Part shown: one piece after another, positions 55,901-64,000 of the stretch
Position numbering within the stretch: position 1 is the first letter of the stretch
Layout of the letters: every line of letters begins with the position of its first letter
Assembly (NCBI GenBank): GCA_947311845.1
Contig: CAMZMU010000111.1
Location: 21,350,261-21,414,260 of the forward strand
DNA from: Poa pratensis
Lineage: Eukaryota; Streptophyta; Magnoliopsida; Poales; Poaceae
Direction of reading: 5' to 3'
DNA length: 64,000 nt
Translations under genes and position numbers: made by a program
The notes under the pieces: generated by a model
The model's database searches: none
The model's input: the letters and a program-made list of their open reading frames with translations, nothing else
What the model was told of the DNA's origin: nothing

Positions 55901-58604
55901 ATTTACTTACGCTGCCATGCACTTCTATTACAATGCTGTTGGACTTGCAACCATTTGATATTTCATTCGAGTACAACGTTGATGAGATATGCTTAAACTA
56001 GCCAAATTTACAGTGTCCGAAGGATTTGGATGTTTGGTCGATTGAGAAGTATTGAAGTTGTATCTGTGCTGTATCGTGATGCTTATCTATTAGTTTGAAA
56101 CTTGTTCCTTTGCTGAAGAGAAGGATCCGCTCTAGAGATATGTGAAATTCTAATAGTCATCTTTCTGGTACAAGTGTCATACTATAGTTTGACATGATCT
56201 CGATGTAGAATTGTGGCACTTAATGCTGATAGATATGGCCAATGACATACTGGCTAATGCCACTTTCATGCGACTTATGACATTCTTTCCTAGTATATTG
56301 GTGGTTAATTTTCAGTAAGTTTTATTGCTGGCATTCCAGGGTAGATTCCTATATAAGGATGGAAGGCATAGCATTCTAGAGTTCATGTATCTTAATTCTT
56401 AAATATTGTCGTGTAGTCAATCATTGTGCGTGTTGGTGCTGTGAAGCAGCAAAGGTTAATTTTTATTTTGCGTTGTTTCTCAAGGATGCAGAGTTATACA
56501 AGCTTGGGCACGCAAGCACTTTCCATTACTTGAATCAAAGCAAGACATATGAATTGGAAGGGACAAATAATGAAGATGAGTACTGGAAGACGAAAAGGGC
56601 AATGGATATTGTCGGAATCAGCAGAAGCGATCAGGTTTCTAACATGATGTGTACATCATAGATGTTATCTTGAAATAACATACTAACACAAAGCTTACTG
56701 TACAGTACTTGTGCGTAGTTTTGCATTTCTTGATGTAAAAAATGAACGTGTACGCTGTACGTTATACAGGATGCTATATTTCGGACATTGGCAGCCATTC
56801 TCCATCTTGGCAATATTGAGTTTTCTCCAGGAAAGGAAACGGATTCGTCGGAAATTAAAGATTCAACATCAAATTTTCACCTCCAAATGACAGCTACACT
56901 ACTGATGTATGAATTTCTTTTTTATGTACATACCCGTTGATATCTGTCTGTACTAGTCATGACTGCAGTCAATTGTGTCGAGTCCTAAGTTCTTTAACTG
57001 TTTAATTTAAATGACCTGTCTGTTGAGGTCATGGATGCAGAGGATACATTTTCTGCCCTGTGTTGGCGAATATCCAAATATGTGAATGGAAAATTGGAAA
57101 TAGCTACAATTATAGTTAAAATTCTTATTTCTACGGTCACCATGCATGCTCTATGTATATTTAATTGAAACTCATTATATGCGCTTGTATGTAAGTATCA
57201 TTTCTCTGGTGCTGTGCTGTGCATAACATATATTCCTTGGTGAAGACCGAATCTACCATCAGCAAAGTTTGCAGTATTAAACTAGCTCCACTTGTTTTAG
57301 CGCTCACACTAGTTCTGTAGAAGGCTGAATGAACCACAGTTTAATGAGTGTTCTGTTACACGCATAATATTATTAGTTACCATGAATCTTCATACCTGCA
57401 CAAATATTTCTCATATTCTCTTTCATGTAGTGTTCTGTTTCTTGCGTAATATATGCGCCACCATGAATCTTATGCTTTATAGTATATACCAGTATTTATG
57501 TCAAATTCTGGTAGCGAAAGAAGTAATTTCTGTAACTTTCTTAATTAAAATTACTGTTGCTATTTGAATTAGGTGTGATCCAGATCTATTGGTCTCAGCT
57601 TTATGTAGCCGGTCTATACACACCAATGAAGGAATTATTGTAAAAGCATTAGATTGTGCAGCAGCGGCGGCTAATCGGGATACTCTAGCAAAGACTGTAT
57701 ATGCACGATTATTTGATTGGTATTTTCTCTCATTGTTCTATAAATTCCGTATGCTTGCATATTGCTCGCATATGATAATATATTTTAATATTTCCAGGCT
57801 CGTTGAGAATATTAACAAGTCAATTGGTCAAGATGTGGATTCTAAAGCACAAATTGGTGTTTTGGATATCTACGGCTTCGAAAGCTTCAAACACAACAGG
57901 TATCTCTCACTCAACTGATATGGACTTTAAATCACATATAGTAGTTTTTAATGTTCAATAACAAAGTACATTTTAATTCTTTTGCTGTAATTTGTTGTTT
58001 GCAGTTAAGGGCACTATCAACTGTGTATTTTTAGCATTTGTCAACAATTTTCCATATTCTTTTGTATTTAATATCGTATTTATTGTCAGTTATTATCTGA
58101 TTGCTGATCTTTTCCTAGAAGTATTAGTTTGGTTTTGAATCCTCCGCCTTTCTCGCTCTACTTAGCTATTCTATGTTTTTCACATACTATGACTACCTAT
58201 TGTGGAAGATGTTGGTGAAGTGTGCAGTCATTTGCCACCAGCTATCGCAATAAATATTGATTTTATCCTGCTGTCATTTTCTTAATGGTATTCCTTCTCT
58301 ATTTATGTCTGCAGCTTCGAGCAGTTTTGCATTAACTTTGCTAATGAAAAGCTTCAGCAACACTTCAATGAGGTATGCTGTACCGTCAGATTTTGAGCGA
58401 TGTGTCTCTTTAATGGATGACAAGTTGACAACAAACCTTGCTGTTGCATGCTTAATTCACTTGATTTTGTTGACATTAAATGCTACAAATGTGTTTATGC
58501 AGCACGTATTCAAGATGGAGCAGGAGGAGTACAAAAGCGAGGAAATTAATTGGAGCTACATTGAATTTATTGACAATCAAGACATGTTGGATTTGATCGA
58601 AAAG
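52953..58604 (+). CDS. Class XI myosin heavy chain, 5' part (continues past the window)
   Basis: Actin-based motor that moves organelles and drives cytoplasmic streaming in plants. Twelve exons are in phase over 495 codons: 52953-53072, 54094-54243, 54714-54859, 54950-55106, 55249-55307, 55511-55667, 56485-56634, 56770-56906, 57573-57719, 57798-57899, 58315-58372, 58503-58604. Exon 1 encodes the SH3-like N-terminal domain start ([20 protein letters not shown]). The motor head follows: [32 protein letters not shown]-loop GESGAGKT in exon 4, switch [16 protein letters not shown] across exons 5-6, switch [10 protein letters not shown] in exon 10, and [19 protein letters not shown] in exons 11-12. 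The rest of the head, the IQ motifs, coiled coil and DIL domain must lie to the right; intron 12 is still open at the window end. No lesion is seen. Subclass was not determined. Confidence 0.95.
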
Positions 58605-58748
58605 GTTATTTTGCCGCATTACTTCTATGCTTTATATTATGATTAACTGTGGTAAATAAGTTTCATACTTTGGTGAACTTTGTTACCATTTATCTCAGTT
58701 TGGGTGGTTAGATCATTACCTTGCGTTTAGTAGTCTGCACTTGGATAG

Positions 58749-58899
58749 TGTTGAACCGTTTTTTGGGCTTTATGTCCTGGCCCATGTGGCCCATCTCTTT
58801 ACTCAGTGCTGAGCTATATATAGTCTTACCCCTTGCAGCTGGAACCCTAGACAGAACAGAGCCTCCACCTCAGGTCAGCCGCCACCTCTCTTTTCTACA
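58749..58899 (+). repeat. Left LTR
   Basis: Begins TG and ends CA. It contains CTATATATAG at about 58812, a plausible TATA box for the element, and is the same as the right LTR. Confidence 0.95.
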
Positions 58900-59018
58900 T
58901 GGTATCAGAGCACTAGAGGAGAGAGGCAGCGGTGCTGGCAAGGATGAAGCTGGAGTGAGTGGATCTGGTGGTTTTGCATCAGGAGAGCACAAAGGAAGCG
59001 CTGTCTCAAGGCTGGACC

Positions 59019-61604
59019 ATGGGGGACGACGTGACAACGGTGCTGAACAAGCTGGTGGAGCTGATCGTCGCCAAAAATGCAGATAGTGAGGGCAAGGCAG
59101 CAGATGGAGCTCCGCTGCTGGCAGAGGGAGTGCAGAAGCTGGAGTTGATCCCAAATGAGATCAAGTTGGAGGGGGTCAGCAACTATTTGAGCTGGTCTAG
59201 AAGAGGACTGTTGTTGCTGAAGATGAAGGCTCTGGAGGGATATGTGCTGGGGGAGGTGACTGAGCCAGAAGAGAAGAAGGGTGCTGGGTGGAAGAAATGG
59301 AGCACTACTGATTCAGGTATACTTGCATGGTTGCTCAGTTCTTTAACTCCTTCAGTTGCTGCATCAGTTGAAGCACTTCAAACTGCAAGAGAGGTGTGGG
59401 AAGCTCTGTCTCAGATGTATTCTGGGAAGGGAAATGTGATGTTGGTGTCCCAACTTGAGGACAAACTGCATGATCTGACTCAAGGTGAAAAATCAGTAAT
59501 GACCTATGTAGGTGAGCTGAAGCAGTTGTGGGCAGATTTGGATCATCTTGATCCCTTGGTGCTTGCCCATCCTGAGTGTGTTGTGACAGCAAAGAAATGG
59601 ATTGAAGGCAAGCGGGTGCTGAAGTTTTTGAAGGGGCTGAATCAGAATTTTGAGCATAGGAGGGCAAATCTGATGCATGATACTCATTTGCCCACACTTG
59701 AAGCTGCTATTGCTGCTATTGCTCAAGAGGAGACAAGATTGAAGAGCAATGGAAAGGAAGAGATCACTCAGAGGCCCGCCTATCTTGTGACTGAGAGAGA
59801 CTGCTACAATTGTGGAGTGACTGGCCACCTGTGGCATCAATGCACAGCTCCACCTGCTCCACCTCGCCGGGGCAGAGGAGGTTTCAGAGGCGGTAGGTAC
59901 AACAGGGGATACTACAGAGGAGGTAGAGGCAGAAATGGAGGAGGTTACTATCACAACTCAGGTGGTCCACAAGGAGGCAGCAGAGCCAATGTGACGTTCA
60001 TGGAGGGCGGCCAATCAGCCTCTACTCAGAATCAAGGAAGTGCAGGTGAAGGGGAAGTGAAGAAAGGTGAACAACAAGGAGAAACAAGCTTCGGGCAGTT
60101 TGCTCACTTTGTCTACACCAAAGGTAACATTGAAAATGTCTCACTAGCTGCTCATAAGCTAGATTCTGATTGGGTGTTGGATTCTGGAGCCTCTAAGCAT
60201 GTCACCGGTAATATTAGAGAGTTTGAGATGTACCATCAGTATCCACCTGCATATCATGAGACCATACAAACTGCAGATGGTACAGCCCAACCTGTAAAAG
60301 GTGTTGGGGTTGTCCAATGTTCGCCTAGCATAAAGTTATCCTCTGTCCTACATGTGCCTGCATTTCCAGTGAGCTTAATCTCACTAAGTAATCTAGTCGA
60401 CGAGATTGATTGCCGCATTACTCTTGATAAGTATATGTGCTCGATTCAGGAGAGGAGGACTGGAAGGAAGCTTGGGGACGGAATCAGGCGTAGGGGGCTA
60501 TGGTACCTGGACCGAGAGAAGCCTGAGTTGCTGGGATTCTCGGTGGTGCTTGCAGCGGTCCAGGGTGACAAGGAGAGCAAGGCCATGATTCATCATTGTC
60601 GAATGGGGCATATGTCTTTTGATAAGATGAGCAAAGTCTGTCCTGATGTAATGTGTGGAGTAGACATGAGTAAACTAAAATGTGATGCATGTGAGTATGC
60701 CAAACATACTCGAACATCTTATGTGAGTAAGGGGCTCAGAAGTATAGCTCCCTTCACTTTTGTGCACTCTGATGTATGGACATGCCCTACTGTGTCTATC
60801 AGTGGAATGAAATATTTTGTAACCTTTATTGACTGCTATACACGCATGACTTGGGTGTATCTTTTACGTCACAAAGATGAGGTGTTTCAATGCTTTCAGG
60901 ACTTTTGTGCATATGTGAACACTCAATTTAAGGTGCAGGTCCAAACACTTAGAACAGATAATGGGACAGAATATGTCAATAAGAGATTTGGAGGTTTTTT
61001 ATCAGAGAAAGGCATTATGCACCAGACTTCCTGTCCAGATACTCCTCCCCAAAATGGAGTAGCTGAAAGAAAGAACCGTCACATATTAGAGGTAACTCGG
61101 TCACTCATGTACACTATGAATGTACCTAAGTTTTTGTGGAGTGAGGCAGTTCTAACTGCTACCTTTTTGATTAATCGCATGCCTTCACGGATTATGGGCA
61201 TGAAATCTCCATGTGAGCTGCTATTTGGTGAAAACAAGTTTCCTGTTGCTCCCAAGGTTTTCGGCTGCACCTGCTTTGTCAGAGATCACAGACCCTCAGT
61301 GAGCAAGCTTGATCCCAAAGCAGTGAAATGCATCTTTATTGGCTATCCTTCTGGGCAACAAGGATACAAGTGCTGGAGTCCAACCGAGCGAAAAACATTT
61401 GTGAGTATGGATGTTACCTTTCGTGAATCTGAACCCTTTTATGGTGAGAAAACAGATTTGAGCATGTTGTTTGAAGATCTTGATCATCTGTCTCAACCAA
61501 CAGCTGGTCAAGAGGGGGAGAGTATGGCCACACCTGCAGCAAACTCTGAGAGCTACTCTGAGAGCTGTGGAAGAAAAATGGAAATGGCCAAACTTCAGAG
61601 CTGA
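59019..61604 (+). CDS. Copia Gag, protease and integrase ORF
   Basis: The first in-frame ATG is at 59019 (MGDDVTT). In order the frame shows a copia-type Gag, a CCHC zinc knuckle (CYNCGVTGHLWHQC), an RGG/RYNRGYYRGG basic stretch, the aspartic protease site WVLDSGASKHVTG, the gag-pre-integrase HH...CC zinc finger (HHCRMGH...CDACEYAKH) and the integrase core with its D, D(35)E residues (SDVWTC, LRTDNGTEY, PPQNGVAERKNR). It stops at 61602-61604 shortly after the integrase, where the reading passes to another frame. Confidence 0.92.
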   Translation: MGDDVTTVLNKLVELIVAKNADSEGKAADGAPLLAEGVQKLELIPNEIKLEGVSNYLSWSRRGLLLLKMKALEGYVLGEVTEPEEKKGAGWKKWSTTDSGILAWLLSSLTPSVAASVEALQTAREVWEALSQMYSGKGNVMLVSQLEDKLHDLTQGEKSVMTYVGELKQLWADLDHLDPLVLAHPECVVTAKKWIEGKRVLKFLKGLNQNFEHRRANLMHDTHLPTLEAAIAAIAQEETRLKSNGKEEITQRPAYLVTERDCYNCGVTGHLWHQCTAPPAPPRRGRGGFRGGRYNRGYYRGGRGRNGGGYYHNSGGPQGGSRANVTFMEGGQSASTQNQGSAGEGEVKKGEQQGETSFGQFAHFVYTKGNIENVSLAAHKLDSDWVLDSGASKHVTGNIREFEMYHQYPPAYHETIQTADGTAQPVKGVGVVQCSPSIKLSSVLHVPAFPVSLISLSNLVDEIDCRITLDKYMCSIQERRTGRKLGDGIRRRGLWYLDREKPELLGFSVVLAAVQGDKESKAMIHHCRMGHMSFDKMSKVCPDVMCGVDMSKLKCDACEYAKHTRTSYVSKGLRSIAPFTFVHSDVWTCPTVSISGMKYFVTFIDCYTRMTWVYLLRHKDEVFQCFQDFCAYVNTQFKVQVQTLRTDNGTEYVNKRFGGFLSEKGIMHQTSCPDTPPQNGVAERKNRHILEVTRSLMYTMNVPKFLWSEAVLTATFLINRMPSRIMGMKSPCELLFGENKFPVAPKVFGCTCFVRDHRPSVSKLDPKAVKCIFIGYPSGQQGYKCWSPTERKTFVSMDVTFRESEPFYGEKTDLSMLFEDLDHLSQPTAGQEGESMATPAANSESYSESCGRKMEMAKLQS

Positions 61605-61723
61605 CAACTGGGTCAGTTCCCATCACTATTTCAGCCCCTATAGCTGATGATTCAGTTTCTGCTTCTGAAGCTGCTGGTGCCCGCATAACTGCACAACAAC
61701 AGGTCCAAGAAAAACCCCTCCTA

Positions 61724-63589
61724 GTGTACTCAAGGAGGCGACGTGTGGATGCTGCACAGGGGGAGAATGCTGAGCAGGGGGAGGACCAAAATCTGGTGCA
61801 TGAGGAGCCACAGATACAAGAGGAAGAACAAACTTCTGGAGATAGTTCGCCTAGTGTACCACTGAATGGGAACTCAGAAGCCATGGGAGGATCATTTGAC
61901 TTACCAATCGCACTAAGAAAGGCGACTAGAGCAGCTACAAGCAGACCTGTGGAGAAATATGGCTTCAATGTTCATGACATCAGCAACTATATTTCGTATG
62001 AAGCCTTGTCTCCTTCCTATCGAGCATTTGTCACGGCTCTCCAGTCGGTGTCTATTCCTACCGATTGGAGAGTTGCACAACAAGACCCTAACTGGTGTGC
62101 TGCTATGAGAGAAGAGTTGGAAGCGTTGAGGAAAAATCAGACTTGGGAGTTGACTAACCTGCCAGAGGGAAAAAGGGCAGTTGGATGCAAGTGGGTGTAT
62201 ACAATCAAACAAAGTCCTGAAGGAAAGATAGAAAGGTATAAGGCAAGGCTGGTTGCAAGGGGATATAGTCAAACATATGGCATTGATTATGATGAAACCT
62301 TTGCCCCTGTGGCAAAAATGAATACGGTGAGGATCTTGATATCATGTGCAGCAAATTTTGGATGGCCACTACATCAGCTTGATGTAAAAAATGCCTTTTT
62401 ACATGGTGATCTTCAAGAAGAGGTGTATATGGAGGTACCACCAGGAATGGCTGCAGCTGGAAATGGGGGTAAAGTGTGTAAACTAAAAAAGGCTCTTTAT
62501 GGTCTCAAACAATCTCCAAGAGCCTGGTTTGATCGATTCAGGAGGGCTGTGTGTGAGATGGGATATGGGCAGTGCAATGGCGATCACACTGTGTTCTACA
62601 AACATTCAAACCAAAGGATCACCATTCTGGCAGTTTATGTGGATGATATTATAATTACTGGTGATGATGAAACTGAAATAGGCAGACTGAAGATGTGTCT
62701 AAGCAAAGCATTTGAGGTAAAGGATCTTGGTCAACTCAAGTATTTTCTGGGTATAGAAGTAGCACGATCAGCAAGAGGCATAGTTCTAACACAACGCAAG
62801 TATGTTCTGGATCTCCTGGATGAAACCGGAATGTTGCATTGCCGAGCAGCCGCAACCCCCATAGATCAAAATTTTAGAATAACAGCTGAATCAGGAGAAT
62901 TGGTAAAAAAGGAAAATTATCAGAAACTCGTGGGAAAATTGTTGTACCTATGTCATACAAGGCCTGACATTGCATATGCAGTGAGCATTGTAAGTAGGTA
63001 TATGCATGAGCCAAGGACTGGTCACTTGGATGCGGTACATCGAATTCTGAGGTATCTCAAAGGGACTCCAGGAAAAGGGTTGTGGTTCAGAAGTAATGGA
63101 CACCTAGTAATAGATGGCTATAGTGATGCTGACTGGGCAAGTTGTCTTGACGACAGGAGGTCAACTTCAGGATATTGTGTGTTTGTTGGAGGTAATCTAG
63201 TGTCATGGAGAAGTAAAAAGCAACAAGTTGTTTCGAAGTCAACAGCTGAAGCTGAATATCGAGCTATGTCTCAAGGATTGAGTGATATGCTATGGGTAAG
63301 GAATCTCTTAAGTGAGTTAAGGGTGCTAAGAGATGGGCATCTCAATGTCTGGTGTGATAACAAGTCAGCCATATGCATAGCAAACAACCCAGTCCAACAT
63401 GATAGAACCAAACATGTGGAGATTGACAGGTTCTTTATCAAAGAGAAATTAGATGCTGGAATTATCAAGATCAATTATGTGAACACTGGACAGCAGATTG
63501 CAGATTGCTTGACAAAGGGCCTAGGAGCAAAGGAATGCAACTTGGCTTGTGACAAGATGGGGATGATAGATATCTATCACCCATCTTGA
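61724..63589 (+). CDS. Copia reverse transcriptase and RNase H ORF
   Basis: The frame differs by one from the upstream Gag-integrase ORF and is open from about 61560, so a single indel between integrase and reverse transcriptase (about 61555-61600) separates them. The RT domain begins near WVYTIKQSPEGK and contains the catalytic YVDDIIITGDD. RNase H shows YSDADWA, STSGYCVFVGG and STAEAEYRAM. The stop is at 63587-63589, directly before the polypurine tract. Copia elements usually carry one uninterrupted Gag-Pol frame, so this copy is probably not autonomous unless the indel is a sequence error. Confidence 0.9.
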   Translation: MYSRRRRVDAAQGENAEQGEDQNLVHEEPQIQEEEQTSGDSSPSVPLNGNSEAMGGSFDLPIALRKATRAATSRPVEKYGFNVHDISNYISYEALSPSYRAFVTALQSVSIPTDWRVAQQDPNWCAAMREELEALRKNQTWELTNLPEGKRAVGCKWVYTIKQSPEGKIERYKARLVARGYSQTYGIDYDETFAPVAKMNTVRILISCAANFGWPLHQLDVKNAFLHGDLQEEVYMEVPPGMAAAGNGGKVCKLKKALYGLKQSPRAWFDRFRRAVCEMGYGQCNGDHTVFYKHSNQRITILAVYVDDIIITGDDETEIGRLKMCLSKAFEVKDLGQLKYFLGIEVARSARGIVLTQRKYVLDLLDETGMLHCRAAATPIDQNFRITAESGELVKKENYQKLVGKLLYLCHTRPDIAYAVSIVSRYMHEPRTGHLDAVHRILRYLKGTPGKGLWFRSNGHLVIDGYSDADWASCLDDRRSTSGYCVFVGGNLVSWRSKKQQVVSKSTAEAEYRAMSQGLSDMLWVRNLLSELRVLRDGHLNVWCDNKSAICIANNPVQHDRTKHVEIDRFFIKEKLDAGIIKINYVNTGQQIADCLTKGLGAKECNLACDKMGMIDIYHPS

Positions 63590-63596
63590 GGGGGAG

Positions 63597-63747
63597 TGTT
63601 GAACCGTTTTTTGGGCTTTATGTCCTGGCCCATGTGGCCCATCTCTTTACTCAGTGCTGAGCTATATATAGTCTTACCCCTTGCAGCTGGAACCCTAGAC
63701 AGAACAGAGCCTCCACCTCAGGTCAGCCGCCACCTCTCTTTTCTACA
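63597..63747 (+). repeat. Right LTR
   Basis: Identical to the left LTR over its 151 bp by eye, preceded by the polypurine tract and followed by the GATAG duplication. Confidence 0.95.
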
Positions 63748-63867
63748 GATAGAATGACCCCTTTACACGTTATTAAGGCAAGTATTGAGACTGTGTTATG
63801 TTTGCCATTTGTGACACCAATGCTTGGATCTTTTAGTGCTCTTATGCCTTGAGCATCAGTGCATGTT

Positions 63868-64000
63868 TGAGAATGGAGCATCGCTCGGTTGGATAGCAGT
63901 TTGAGTGCGCATGCTGCCAACCCCTGTTCGAATCCTAGCTTCCGCAGGGCACCTCAGGTAGTCTTCTTTCTATACAAAGAAAACAAAGCCTAGTCCCTTG
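63868..64000 (+). mobile_element. tRNA-derived SINE (runs off the window)
   Basis: TCGGTTGGATAGCAGTTTGA is an A-box-like element, and TGTTCGAATCC about 45 bp later is a near-consensus pol III B box. The body GAGTGCGCATGCTGCCAACC continues after the B box with CTTCCGCAGGGCACCTCAGG, which is not part of a tRNA. It lies in myosin intron 12. Confidence 0.6.

Larger units (their letters stand above)
58749..63747 (+). mobile_element. Full-length Ty1-copia retrotransposon, very young, short LTRs
   Basis: The 151-bp LTRs (58749-58899 and 63597-63747, TGTTGAACC...TTTCTACA) appear identical base for base and are flanked by the 5-bp duplication GATAG (58744-58748, 63748-63752). A primer-binding site TGGTATCAGAGC, complementary to initiator tRNA-Met, follows the left LTR directly. 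A polypurine tract TTGAGGGGGAG precedes the right LTR. The 4999-bp element sits in intron 12 of the myosin gene in the same orientation. Short LTRs recall Tos17-like copia elements; the family name is unknown to me. Confidence 0.97.

Noticed and set aside
63868..63960. A functional tRNA gene
   Set aside because: A-box-like and B-box words are present, but no cloverleaf with acceptor pairing could be drawn and the sequence continues like a SINE.
1..64000. CRISPR arrays, bacterial operons or organellar inserts
   Set aside because: Repeats found are transposon or minisatellite type, genes have spliceosomal introns, and no plastid or mitochondrial gene was recognised.

Overview
The window is nuclear DNA of a grass, most likely a Pooideae/Triticeae species. 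The evidence is GC-rich first exons, GT-AG introns, many Stowaway MITEs with CTCCCTCCGT ends and TA target duplications, PIF/Harbinger, MULE and hAT elements with clean target-site duplications (TSDs), 5'-truncated LINEs and plant copia/gypsy elements. The genes encode an ERECTA-family receptor kinase, arginine decarboxylase, PIG-L and a class XI myosin. No rRNA, true tRNA or CRISPR array was seen. The species assignment is inference.

Layout. 0.9-3.1 kb: arginine decarboxylase on the minus strand, with a 5'-UTR intron and TATA box but a 1-nt frameshift. 3.2-5.7 kb: three Stowaway MITEs and a Harbinger-type element carrying its own acidic coiled-coil ORF. 5.7-9.6 kb: possible exon-like signals on the minus strand, unidentified. 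9.7-23 kb: a transposon graveyard with a 5'-truncated LINE (16-bp TSD), a MULE filled with a GGTTCC-type minisatellite (9-bp TSD), a MITE with a 12-bp TSD, a GTAGCA-rich repeat block, a captured FRIGIDA-like gene fragment, LTR-retrotransposon-like sequence and nested TIR elements.

23.8-30.8 kb: an intact 27-exon ERECTA-type LRR receptor kinase. 32-44 kb: a cluster of a small three-exon gene family. Its predicted proteins have an arginine-rich mitochondrial-like N-terminus, a short helical middle and one C-terminal hydrophobic segment. I cannot name the family. Copies A and D are intact, B is a pseudogene, C has a Stowaway MITE inside coding exon 2, and E is an exon-1 scrap. Their introns hold unrelated transposon insertions.

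45.0-48.7 kb: PIG-L, the second enzyme of GPI-anchor synthesis, nine exons on the minus strand with a probable 1-nt frameshift in exon 1. 49-52.7 kb: MITEs and a LINE scrap. 52.95 kb to beyond the window end: the first twelve coding exons of a class XI myosin. Its twelfth intron holds a 5.0-kb copia retrotransposon with identical 151-bp LTRs and a GATAG TSD, hence a recent insertion.

The genes do not form an operon-like system; each acts in its own pathway (polyamines, organ growth and stomatal signalling, GPI anchors, organelle transport). The most novel content is the 32-44 kb gene cluster and its decay by transposon insertion. Exon borders were placed by hand from splice consensus, reading phase and family knowledge; no alignment was run.
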